DNA from: Candidatus Acidiferrales bacterium
Lineage (GTDB): Bacteria; Acidobacteriota; Terriglobia; Acidoferrales; UBA7541
Reading direction: 5' to 3'
Assembly: GCA_030043155.1 (NCBI GenBank)
Contig: JASHYE010000386.1
Location: 1 to 9,780, forward strand
Length of the DNA: 9,780 nt
The translations under genes were made by a program, and so were the position numbers. Within the stretch, counting starts at the first letter, position 1. Each line of letters opens with the position of its first letter. Positions 1 to 8,200 of the stretch are shown piece after piece. The notes beneath the pieces are model-generated. The model made no database searches, was not told the origin of the DNA, and saw only the letters and a list, made by a program, of their open reading frames with translations.

Positions 1-1719
1 ATCGTCGCCGGCATCGGATTGCTCTTTCATTCCACGGGTTCAGTTGGTTCGATTGGCACAATCATTGCGATCGTCATCGCCGCATTTCTGTTCCAGCCTC
101 TGCGAGACTGGATGCAGGCGCGCCTCGACCATTTTTTTTACCGCGACCGCCTGAACTACCGTCGCACGCTAATCGAATTTGGCCGCACTCTGACGAACGA
201 AGTTCGTCTGGAGCCGCTGTTCGATTCTGTACTCGACCGCATTTCGCAGACATTGCTGGTCGATCGGCTCGCGGTTTTCCTAGAAGATCCGCAGGAGCCG
301 GGCGCATTCACCCTCTCGCGCTCTCTCGGAGTCAGCGCCGAAGGGCCTGTTGATTTAAGCTTTTTGAACGTTACCGAGCGTCCCGCGCTGGCTCAGGCGT
401 GTCTTTTCTTCGAATCTGCTCGCGGCTCCTCGGAAAGCGAGTCCGTTCGCCGCACCCTCGAACAGCTCGGCCTAAACTATTTCATCTCCTGCCGCTTTCG
501 TGATCGCGTCGTCGCGATCCTTGGACTGGGTAAAACGGTCGACGGCGATTATCTTACGAGCGAAGACATTGAGCTCCTCAGCACGATTGCCGGATATTTT
601 GCAATCGCGATTGAGAATGCCCTCCTCTACAACTCGCTCGAACAGAAAGCCTCTCAGATTGAGCGCCTTAAGGAGTTTCACGAGAACATCATCGATTCCC
701 TCAGCATTGGCGTCCTCACCGTCGATCTCGATGATCATATCGAGTCCTGGAACCCGCAAATGGAACGTCTGCTTGGCATTTCCCGGGAAGAGGCTGTTGG
801 ATGCTTCATGGGCGATATTCTTCCGCCCGACCTTCTTGCCGAGATTGCCTCCCGAGCGAATCATGAGCAGGTAATCAGCATCTATAAATTCAGGATTCGC
901 GGCCGTCACGGCCAAGAATTTGTCGTCAACGCGTCCTTTGCGCCGCTGGTAGGCAAGAGCGGCGCGCAGAATGGCCGGCTGATCCTGCTCGACGATATTA
1001 CTCAGCGCATTCGCATGGAAGAGCAGATGGTGCAGAACGAAAAACTCACTTCGCTCGGATTGCTTGCCGCCGGCGTGGCTCATGAGGTCAATACTCCGCT
1101 GGCGGTCATCTCCAATTACATTCAAATGCTCTCCAAGCAGATTCCCGGCGAGGATCCGCGGCAGAAAACAATTGACAAGATCGTGAAGCAGACTTTCCGC
1201 GCCAGCGAAATTGTGAATAATCTCCTGAATTTCTCGCGCACGGGTGCCGCAGAATTCACGGAGATCGATCTCAATTCCATTCTCGATGAGACCCTGACGC
1301 TGGTTCAGCATCCTTTCCGCACCGCCCGAGTGAACGTTGTTCGCAATTTCGCCAAGCCCTTGCCCCTCATGCTGGGCTCAAACACTCGCTTGCAGCAGGT
1401 TTTCCTGAATCTACTGATGAACGCCCGGGACGCGATGCCTTCCGGCGGTATGATCGAGCTCCGCACCTATGCTCAAAATGGCTCCGTCGAAGTAGAAATC
1501 ACGGACACGGGCATTGGCATCCGTCCTGAAAACTTGCACCGCATTTTCGATCCTTTCTTCACCACGAAGGCTTCCGGGCGCGGCACAGGCCTCGGTCTCT
1601 CCGTGAGCTATGGAATTGTCAAGGAACATGGGGGCAGAGTTGAAGTGCGCTCCACGCCGGAGAAGGGAACTTCGTTCCGCCTCGAATTTCCGGTAGCCAG
1701 AAAGGCCGTTCATGTCTAA
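1..1719 (+). CDS. Membrane-anchored sensor histidine kinase, GAF-PAS-HisKA-HATPase (5' partial)
   Basis: This is the sensor of a two-component pair: it should autophosphorylate on histidine and pass the phosphate to the regulator encoded next. The frame is open from base 1, so the true start lies upstream; the TTG at 19 is not a convincing start. About 35 hydrophobic residues (1-105) form the last membrane segment(s), followed by a juxtamembrane stretch with QPLRDW and HFFYRDRLNYRR, typical of kinases with a multi-helix membrane sensor. A GAF-like domain covers about 190-640 and a PAS domain about 670-1010. The HisKA H-box AHEVNTPL has its phospho-acceptor His at 1081-1083. In the ATPase domain the N-box Asn is at 1420-1422, the G1 motif DTGIG starts at 1504 and the G2 motif GTGLGL at 1582. 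The H-box style resembles NtrB/AtoS-type kinases paired with sigma-54 activators, which fits the neighbour. The stop overlaps the next gene by 8 bases, implying coupled translation. The signal sensed is unknown. Confidence 0.95.
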   Translation: MVAGIGLLFHSTGSVGSIGTIIAIVIAAFLFQPLRDWMQARLDHFFYRDRLNYRRTLIEFGRTLTNEVRLEPLFDSVLDRISQTLLVDRLAVFLEDPQEPGAFTLSRSLGVSAEGPVDLSFLNVTERPALAQACLFFESARGSSESESVRRTLEQLGLNYFISCRFRDRVVAILGLGKTVDGDYLTSEDIELLSTIAGYFAIAIENALLYNSLEQKASQIERLKEFHENIIDSLSIGVLTVDLDDHIESWNPQMERLLGISREEAVGCFMGDILPPDLLAEIASRANHEQVISIYKFRIRGRHGQEFVVNASFAPLVGKSGAQNGRLILLDDITQRIRMEEQMVQNEKLTSLGLLAAGVAHEVNTPLAVISNYIQMLSKQIPGEDPRQKTIDKIVKQTFRASEIVNNLLNFSRTGAAEFTEIDLNSILDETLTLVQHPFRTARVNVVRNFAKPLPLMLGSNTRLQQVFLNLLMNARDAMPSGGMIELRTYAQNGSVEVEITDTGIGIRPENLHRIFDPFFTTKASGRGTGLGLSVSYGIVKEHGGRVEVRSTPEKGTSFRLEFPVARKAVHV

Positions 1720-3211
1720 AGGCACCATTCTCGTCGTTGATGACGAGCTCGAAATCCGCGAGGGACTCGCCGCGCTGCTTTCAGCTGAAGGCTACTCGGT
1801 GACGGAAGCGGGCACGGGCGAAGAAGGACTGGCGCGGATCGAGGAACGCCCTTTCGATCTTCTGCTACTCGATGTGAGCCTGCCCGACCGGAACGGTATC
1901 GAGCTTCTTTGTGAAATCCACCACCGCGATCCTCATCTTTCCAAAATTCTGATTACCGCTTATGGATCCATCGATATGGCCCGCGCCGCGTTCAAGAATG
2001 GCGCGCAGGACTACATAACCAAGCCCTGGTCCAACGACGAATTACTCGCGCAGGTTTCTCTTGCGATCGAAGGCACGCGTCTGCGGGAGGAAAATCGCCA
2101 GCTCAAGCGCGCCCTCAAAGAGCGCTATAACTTCCCGAACATCATCGGAAAGAGCGAGAAGATGCTGTCGGTGCTCGACCTCGTTTCTCAGGTCGGCCCC
2201 TCCCGCTCCACCGTTCTCATCCATGGTGAGAGCGGAACGGGCAAGGAAGTGATTGCCAAGGCCATTCATTCGGCCTCTCCGCGGGCGGACAAGCCATTCA
2301 TCCCAATTAACACAGGCTCAATTCCTGTCGATCTTCTGGAGTCTCAGCTTTTTGGCCATGTCAAAGGCGCGTTCACCAGCGCAATCGCCTCCAAAAAAGG
2401 CCTGTTTGAGGTTGCCGATCAGGGCACAATTTTCTTCGATGAAATCAGCACCATCAGCCCCGAAACTCAGGCCAAGCTCCTGCGCGTCATTCAAGAGCGG
2501 GAGTTCATGCGCCTCGGCGGCACGGAAACCATCAAAGTTGATGTCCGCATCATCGCTGCATCCAACGAAGACCTTACTGCTCTCGTTCGCCAGGGCCGCT
2601 TTCGGGAAGACCTGTTTCACCGTTTGAACGTCATTGCGCTTTCTTTGCCTCCGCTTCGCGCGCGCAAAGAAGATATTTCGCTCCTTGTGAGCCACTTCAT
2701 CGATCACTTCGTGAAGGATAATGCCAAGCCGCCGCGGCGCTTCGCCCTGACCGCGATGCGCACTTTGATGGATTATGACTGGCCCGGGAATGTCCGCGAG
2801 CTCGAAAACGTCGTCGAGCGGGCCATCGTTCTCTCCACGCAAGAAACCATGGACGTGGACCTGTTGCCGGAAACCGTTCGCAGCCGCGAAATTGCCAAGG
2901 GCGTGCGCCTCCATCTCGCGGAATTTCTTCCGCCGATGCCCGGCGAACCCGGCGCGAATGCCAGCGCTTCCCGTTCGCTTTTTGAGATCCTCGAGGAAGT
3001 CGAGCGCCGCATCATCTTGGATATGCTCGACCATTCGAACTGGAATCAGACCGAAGCTGCCGAGCGCTTCCAGGTTCCGCTCTCGACGCTCAATCAGAAA
3101 ATCAAGCGACTGGGAATCGAGACACGCCGTCGCGGAATCTCTTCTCAGGGCTCGTCCGAAGCGGAATCCCCTCTCCGTCCGCGCAACTTTGCGGCGGATA
3201 AGGCCATTTAG
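1712..3211 (+). CDS. NtrC-family sigma-54-dependent response regulator
   Basis: A cytoplasmic DNA-binding activator that, when phosphorylated by the upstream kinase, should form an ATPase ring and remodel sigma-54 RNA polymerase. The receiver domain (1-120) has the acidic pair D10-D11, phospho-acceptor D54, T82 and K104. A short charged, coiled-coil-like linker follows. The AAA+ domain (about 142-380) has Walker A GESGTGKE at 172-179, Walker B D243-E244 and the arginine-finger segment FREDLFHRLN. The sigma-54 contact loop reads GAFTSA (219-224) rather than the usual GAFTGA. The loop context (ASKKGLFEVAD) looks more PilR-like than classical NtrC, so a cell-surface target is possible but unproven. 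A Fis-type HTH lies at about 445-468, followed by a polar tail. At 499 residues the length is normal. The ATG has AAAGG (1701-1705) six bases upstream, inside the kinase gene. The stop lies 13 bases from that of the convergent pentapeptide gene. Confidence 0.96.
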   Translation: MSKGTILVVDDELEIREGLAALLSAEGYSVTEAGTGEEGLARIEERPFDLLLLDVSLPDRNGIELLCEIHHRDPHLSKILITAYGSIDMARAAFKNGAQDYITKPWSNDELLAQVSLAIEGTRLREENRQLKRALKERYNFPNIIGKSEKMLSVLDLVSQVGPSRSTVLIHGESGTGKEVIAKAIHSASPRADKPFIPINTGSIPVDLLESQLFGHVKGAFTSAIASKKGLFEVADQGTIFFDEISTISPETQAKLLRVIQEREFMRLGGTETIKVDVRIIAASNEDLTALVRQGRFREDLFHRLNVIALSLPPLRARKEDISLLVSHFIDHFVKDNAKPPRRFALTAMRTLMDYDWPGNVRELENVVERAIVLSTQETMDVDLLPETVRSREIAKGVRLHLAEFLPPMPGEPGANASASRSLFEILEEVERRIILDMLDHSNWNQTEAAERFQVPLSTLNQKIKRLGIETRRRGISSQGSSEAESPLRPRNFAADKAI

Positions 3212-3224
3212 GCTTTCAGGAAAA

Positions 3225-3767
3225 TCAGGCACCCTGCTCTTTGGCTTCGGAATCCGCTTTCCAGCCACGGGGCATCAGCGTGGTGCTGAGGTCCAGTCCC
3301 GTCAGGTCAACTCCATTGAGATCCGTTTCCCGCAGCACCGCCGAGGTCAGGTCCGCTTCTCGCAGATCCGCGCCGCGAATATTGGTGCTGCGAAAGTTCA
3401 CCACACGCAAATTCGCCCGCCGCAGAACTGCCCCGCTTAAGTCCGCGCGAAAACATTCCACGCCGCCCAGCTGCGCTTCGGTCAAGTCCGCGCCCGCCAG
3501 ATTCGTTTCCGTTAGATCCGCGCCGCGCAAATCCGCGCGTTTCATCTTCGCGCCGCTGAGGTCCGCACTGCAAAGTTTCGCCTCGCGCAGGTCGGCTTTC
3601 TCCAGATTTGCACCGTGCAGCAGCGCATAAGCGAGATTCGCTCCCCGCAAATTCGCGCCGCTCAGATTTTCGCCGGCAAGCTCCGCTCGTTTTCCGCCTT
3701 CCGCCCCTCGTGTGAATTTCGCGTGCGCTTCCAAAATCGCTGCCAATTGTTTGGCGCTATATTTCAT
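3225..3767 (-). CDS. Pentapeptide repeat protein
   Basis: A 180-residue protein whose residues 27-161 are pentapeptide repeats of the A(D/N)LxX type, preceded by a short helical, charged N-terminus (KQLAAILEAHAKF) and followed by a 19-residue polar tail. Such repeats fold into a right-handed quadrilateral beta helix, here predicted to have about seven coils. No signal peptide or membrane segment is visible, so a cytoplasmic location is likely. Family functions range from DNA-gyrase protection (Qnr/MfpA) to unknown; nothing here identifies a substrate. The ATG at 3767 is preferred because it opens the usual N-terminus and has AAGGGA 11 bases upstream. A GTG at 3815 in the same frame would add 16 unremarkable residues. 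It is convergent with the response regulator and divergent from the secreted protein gene at 3952, so it is probably its own transcription unit; I see no convincing promoter for it. Confidence 0.88.
   Translation of the reverse strand: MKYSAKQLAAILEAHAKFTRGAEGGKRAELAGENLSGANLRGANLAYALLHGANLEKADLREAKLCSADLSGAKMKRADLRGADLTETNLAGADLTEAQLGGVECFRADLSGAVLRRANLRVVNFRSTNIRGADLREADLTSAVLRETDLNGVDLTGLDLSTTLMPRGWKADSEAKEQGA
3285..3689 (-). repeat. 27 tandem pentapeptide-repeat units (coding)
   Basis: Read on the minus strand, this stretch encodes 27 consecutive five-residue units (first RAELA, last GLDLS) with no insertion or frame slip. The central position is almost always L, with M, F, I or C in single units, and the preceding position is often D or N after A. 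At DNA level this gives a degenerate 15-base periodicity, visible as recurring GTCCGCGC-like words on the plus strand. It accounts for the repetitive look of this region; it is protein-level repetition, not a mobile or CRISPR-like repeat. Confidence 0.9.
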
Positions 3768-3778
3768 AGATTTCGACG

Positions 3779-3784
3779 TCCCTT
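3779..3784 (-). promoter_or_regulatory. Ribosome binding site deciding the pentapeptide gene start
   Basis: On the minus strand AAGGGA sits 11 bases before the ATG at 3767, with a GGAG (3786-3789) slightly farther upstream. No comparable purine tract precedes the alternative GTG at 3815, so the shorter product is favoured. The spacing is a little long, so support is moderate. Confidence 0.5.
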
Positions 3785-3885
3785 TCTCCGCGTTCCTGGG
3801 CGCCCACGAAGACACATGCGAGCGGTCGCCAATAAGAACCGCGTAATCTTACCTGATTCCGCCGCCGTTTTCTTCGCCTAGCTCG

Positions 3886-3908
3886 GGTGTTTTTCCTCGA
3901 GGAACACC
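3886..3908. repeat. Compact inverted repeat in the divergent intergenic region
   Basis: GGTGTT (3886-3891) and AACACC (3903-3908) are exact reverse complements and enclose the palindrome CCTCGAGG (3895-3902); TTCCTCGAGGAA (3893-3904) is itself a perfect 12-base palindrome. It lies 43 bases before the start codon of the secreted protein gene and just upstream of a possible -10 element GATAAT (3915-3920), where an operator would be expected. No T-tract follows in either direction, so it is not an obvious terminator. A role as a dimeric regulator's binding site is inference only. Confidence 0.45.
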
Positions 3909-3951
3909 AATTCAGATAATGCTTTTGTGATACTCTGAAACCAGGCCGCAG

Positions 3952-5040
3952 ATGCAGTTCCGCACCGCATTGCGTGATTTGATCATCGAGTTGCTCATCC
4001 GAAATCTGCCTGCAAAGGCGTGTCTGGCGTTTTTTCTAGTGCTGTTTGTTTTCGCACCATTCTTCCCATTTCGTGTCGTAGCACAGGAACTGCCTCCCGG
4101 CGACCAAAGCGCGCAGGAGATCGTCGCGAATCTTTGTACGGGACGCGTGGTGATTGGAGTCGCCAAGGACGGCATCGTCGTCGCCACTCTTGAAAATCCT
4201 ATCGAGCCGCAAACACGCCCGCCTATGATCGTTTCCATCACCGACGAGAGGGTTGCCGTTCTTCTAGGCGCGGCTGACTGGTGGCTCCCCGATCAAAACC
4301 GCGAACTCGCGCGCCTCGATCAGGAGCTTCCCACGCTGCCGCCGCCAGAAGGTATGGGCGCCAATCGCCCGCGTCTTCAAACGGGCTACGACGAAGGTGG
4401 GGGCTCCGAAGCCACCGGCATCGAGAATCTTGCCGATAATCTCCGCGCCCGTCTAGCGGTCATCGCCAATCACATTCATGGAAATCTGAACCTCAGCGAA
4501 GACCAACCGCTGCTGGAGATGATTGTCGCCGATTACGCGCCTAATTACGGGCCGGAAGCCTGGCTCGTCGAATATTTCGTCGAACAAGAGCCAGAACAGG
4601 GCGACTACTGGCAGACGCGCATTCTGCAACCAAAATATGATCAGCTATGGCCGCCCGAGAAAGACCAGGCTCGCGGCCTCGTGGAAGTCAGTTACCCCGC
4701 CGCGACTCCGATTGCGAATCTTATTCACTCCGGAGATGAGCGCCTCGCGCAATCAATTGCTGCAGTACCCGGAATGACAGAGATTTCCGCGTCGATTCTT
4801 GATGGCGACATCGAAAAGCTAAACGCTGTCGACCTCGCAGCATTTCTCCGCACCGCTCTCGGCGCGCTCGCGGTGCCAAAAGCGCGCATGATCGAAGCGG
4901 AAGTCAACAAGATTCGCGGCGTGGGCTGGTTCATCGAGCCTCCCGTCGAGCCGCAAGTCGCCGGAGCGGAACAAACGCGCCCCGCTGGAGCGCCCAGCCT
5001 GAGCCATCCCTCGAAGCCCAATGGCCCCGGCGCGCACTGA
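3952..5040 (+). CDS. Secreted/periplasmic protein of unknown function
   Basis: I do not recognise this 362-residue protein. It has a long N-terminal region (1-22), a strongly hydrophobic core (about 23-40) and a likely signal-peptidase site after A44 (VVA|QE), giving a mature protein of about 318 residues that is acidic in appearance and rich in Glu, Pro and Ala. The first 80 mature residues look beta-rich (RVVIGVAKDGIVVATL, then a segment with WW). A Pro- and Gly-rich stretch with low complexity covers about 125-150. The middle (about 165-250) has charged helical segments and aromatic residues, and the last 35 residues are a Pro/Ala-rich, probably disordered tail. No catalytic motif or cysteine-rich site stands out; the single Cys of the mature part is near residue 62. 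An in-frame stop at 3928-3930 makes the ATG at 3952 the only upstream choice, although its Shine-Dalgarno site is poor. It appears monocistronic: the next gene has its own promoter 151 bases downstream. Confidence 0.82.
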   Translation: MQFRTALRDLIIELLIRNLPAKACLAFFLVLFVFAPFFPFRVVAQELPPGDQSAQEIVANLCTGRVVIGVAKDGIVVATLENPIEPQTRPPMIVSITDERVAVLLGAADWWLPDQNRELARLDQELPTLPPPEGMGANRPRLQTGYDEGGGSEATGIENLADNLRARLAVIANHIHGNLNLSEDQPLLEMIVADYAPNYGPEAWLVEYFVEQEPEQGDYWQTRILQPKYDQLWPPEKDQARGLVEVSYPAATPIANLIHSGDERLAQSIAAVPGMTEISASILDGDIEKLNAVDLAAFLRTALGALAVPKARMIEAEVNKIRGVGWFIEPPVEPQVAGAEQTRPAGAPSLSHPSKPNGPGAH

Positions 5041-5190
5041 GAGATTTTCCCCCTCGCATATAAGGCCGGTTCTCGCTACGTTTTCATCTCGCAGTTTCTA
5101 ACGCAGCTGTACTGGTACTGGCACATTCCAAATTTCATGTAACTCTATGAATTTTAGGATAGTTATTTTTCATTCATTCGTATTTTCCCC

Positions 5191-5219
5191 TTGACAAAAC
5201 TCTTCCCTCGGCATATTAC
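5191..5219 (+). promoter_or_regulatory. Near-consensus sigma-70 promoter of the Oar-like receptor gene
   Basis: A perfect -35 hexamer TTGACA (5191-5196) is separated by exactly 17 bases from TATTAC (5214-5219), a good -10 hexamer. An AT-rich stretch (about 5141-5190) lies upstream and could act as an UP element. Transcription would begin near 5226, leaving a leader of about 65 bases before the ATG at 5291. The 150 bases between the preceding stop codon and this promoter hold no other gene or clear terminator. Confidence 0.75.
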
Positions 5220-5276
5220 GGCTACCATCAGTGGTGTGGGCGCAAGGGGTGAGCGCCAAAACGTCTCATGAAAATT

Positions 5277-5281
5277 GGAGG
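5277..5281 (+). promoter_or_regulatory. Ribosome binding site deciding the receptor start
   Basis: GGAGG lies nine bases before the ATG at 5291. The frame is open back to a GTG at 5231, but that codon would sit only about five bases after the predicted transcription start and has no ribosome binding site. Starting at 5291 also places a normal signal peptide at the very N-terminus. Confidence 0.8.
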
Positions 5282-5290
5282 TCTGCGAAA

Positions 5291-8200
5291 ATGGTAATTC
5301 CCTTCACAAATTTGCGTGCACGTGTGTCCGTTCTTCTTCTCGCGATCGCCGCTGCGGCAGCATTGATGTTTGTCGCGCCGATGGCTGCCTGGGCGCAGTC
5401 TACAACGTCCGGCTCAATTGGCGGAGTTGTTGTCGATCCCTCCAACGCCGTAATTGTTGGCGCCAAAGTAGTGATCGAGCAGCAGGGCACCAGCCTCACG
5501 CAAGCGACCAAGACTGATACGGCTGGCCGGTACAGCTTCCCTGCCGTGGCGCCCGGTATTTACACGATTACGGTGTCGCAGGCTGGCTTCCAGACCAATG
5601 TCGTGACGGCAGCAAACGTGGAAGTCGCAAATTCCTATACTTACAATTTCACGCTCAAGGTCGGCCAGCAGAGTCAGACAGTCGAAGTTACGTCCATCCC
5701 TGGCGCCGATTTGCAGACCACCAATGCCAGCATCGGCACGACCATGAGCGGCACCATGATTCAGAACTTGCCGACCATTCAGCGCAACGTCAGCTCGCTC
5801 CTCGGCCTTCAGCCGGCGGTTACGCCGATGACCACCAACGACGTGATGGGCGGCCAGGTTGCTGGCGCGGCCAGCGACCAGACGGTCTTCATGGTTGACG
5901 GCGGAGACGCCACCAGCGACACCGAGGGAACGAACAGCTACGCCGCAGTTCCTGGCGAAGTCGAACCCTCGCCGATCGTTCAGGTTGGCGTAGAAAGCAC
6001 GTCAGAATTCCGTGTAGTTAGCGCCGGCCCCACTTCCAACGAGAACCGCGCTCAGGGCGGCCAGATTTCCATCGTCTCCAAAAGCGGAACGAATAGTTTT
6101 CACGGCTCAGGATATGAGTACTATCAGGGTGCCGTACTCGACGCCAATAGCTGGGCCAATAACCGCGACGGCATTGACCGCCCCGGCCTGGTAAACAACC
6201 GCTTCGGAGCCACATTTGGCGGGCCGTTCATGAAGAACAGATTCTGGTTCTTCGGAAACTATGAGGGCCGTCGTTTCCGCCAGACCGAGGATGCGACCAG
6301 TGATGTTCCGACAGCGACCGCGCGTGCGGGCGAGCTGATCTTCCCGGATGCTAACGGAACCCCCACGACATACAACTTCAATCCGGCCAATGGACCAATT
6401 TCTACGGCATGCGGTACCGCTGGCACTACGCCGTGTGATCCGCGTGGCATCGGTGTTGACCCACTGATCCAGAAGTACTGGAATCTAATGCCCTTGCCGA
6501 ATACTCCGGGTACAGGCGACCTCTACAACAGCGTGGGTTTCACCTATCCTTTCCCTACGCCCGATAACGAGAACTACGGACTGCTCCGTTTGGATTACAA
6601 AATCAACGATCGCTGGACGCTCTTTGCCACCTACCGCCAGCAGAAGCTCCTTTATTACTCGCTGGGCCAGTACGACCTCATCAGCGGCCAACTCGGTACT
6701 CTTAGCTCTGAACCTGTGCTACCGCGCTACGCGACCTTCGGCCTCACTGGCGCGATCGGGTCCAGTTTCACCAACGAAGTCCACGGCGACTACCTGATCG
6801 ACTTCTGGGGATATCGGCGTGCGCCCGTTGCGAACCCGTCTGCGATTACCGGTCTGGGCGGCGTGCTTGAGGTTTCCGGGGAGGGCGCAACTGGTACCGG
6901 CGATGCCAGCAAGCCTTGGGCCGACCCAATCAACTTCAATACTCAGAACGCCCGCAGCCGTTTCTGGGATGGCAGAGACCAGTACTACGCCGATGACGCG
7001 ACCTGGCTCCATGGCACGCACAACATCACCTTTGGCGGTTCATTCTACTGGTGGAACATCACTCACCAGCGCGACGACAACGTCCTCGGCGGGTTGGCGG
7101 AAGCCGCGACTTACTACGTAGGCGCAGACACGATGTCCAGCGGCGCTTATACCTCTATCCCCTCGAGCGAAACTCCGCCGGTTTGCTCCACGCCAACCCA
7201 GACTTTGTGCCTGAATTCCGGCGACGTGAGTCGCTGGAGTACGGAGTACGCTTCCATGCTTGGGTTGGTCGACCACAGCTCGCAGGTGCTGACCACAAAC
7301 AACCAGTTTCAACTGAATCCGCCGGGCACGGTTGCAACTGACCACGTTCACGTCCCGTCTTTTTATGCCTATGTGGGAGACGAGTGGCACCTGAAGCCGA
7401 CCACCACCGTTACTTACGGGTTGAGCTACGGCGTTCAGTTCCCACCCGATGAACTCAGCGGTTTACAGGTGTTGCAGCAGTATGCCTCGAACGGGCAGGT
7501 GGTTGAGAACATACCCGCGTATTTCCAGGCGCGGCAGGCCTCTCTGGATCGCGGGAATCCGTATCCCAGTCTGGATGATCTGACAAATCCGGCGTTTGAA
7601 TTCTCTCCCATTGACACAGTTCCCGGGCATACTCGGCCAACCAGCACGTATTGGGGCTCGATTGGTCCCCACCTGGCGGTTGCCTGGCAGCCACCCTGGC
7701 AGAACCGCATCTTTGGCACTAACCACAATACGGTGGTCCGCGTGGGCTATGCGCTTGAGTGGAACCGTACCAACGGCGTTTCGGAAGTCCTTACGCCTCT
7801 ACTCGGCGATGGCTTGATGCAAGTCGCCGGATGCAATGCGCCGGATATAGCAGGGGCTTGTAATACTTCTGCCGGCGCAAGCACCGATGCCACAGACGCC
7901 TTCCGCATCGGAATCGACGGTGATTCGCTTCCCCCACCCACCGGCCACAGCGGCTATCCATACGTTCAAGCGCCGGGAATCAGCACCACGTATGGCTTCA
8001 ACTTAGATCCTGACATAAAGCCGGCATGGTCCAACAACTGGAACTTCGACGTCCAGCGCTCGTTCTCTCACAATTGGCTGATCGACGTTGGCTATATCGG
8101 CCGCTTCGTTCACGACCTGTTGTCCGGAGGAGACATCAATGCCTCCGACATGTTTGCCAAGGACCCTGTTTCCGGGCAAACCCTTGCTCAGGCGTTTCAA

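Noticed and set aside
472..1311. 279-codon open frame on the minus strand opposite the kinase gene
   Set aside because: It lies wholly antisense to a kinase with intact motifs; it is a codon-bias shadow with no domain-like features or ribosome binding site of note.
3200..3216. AAGGCC-attta-GGCTTT hairpin at the end of the regulator gene, as a bidirectional terminator
   Set aside because: The stem is only six pairs with a wobble, overlaps the stop codon, and has no T-tract on either side.
2318..3268. 316-codon minus-strand open frame opposite the response regulator
   Set aside because: It overlaps both the AAA+/HTH-encoding region and the 3' end of the pentapeptide gene in another frame; its translation is Arg- and Ala-rich without a recognisable fold, typical of antisense shadows in GC-rich genes.
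3285..3689. Regularly repeated GTCCGCGC-like words suggesting a CRISPR or other DNA repeat array
   Set aside because: The 15-base periodicity is fully explained by pentapeptide repeats in one open frame; there are no constant repeats with unique spacers.
5119..5124. TGGCAC in the region before the receptor gene, as a possible sigma-54 -24 element
   Set aside because: The bases ten positions after the GG are AT, not GC, so the -12 element is missing; a near-consensus sigma-70 promoter lies just downstream.
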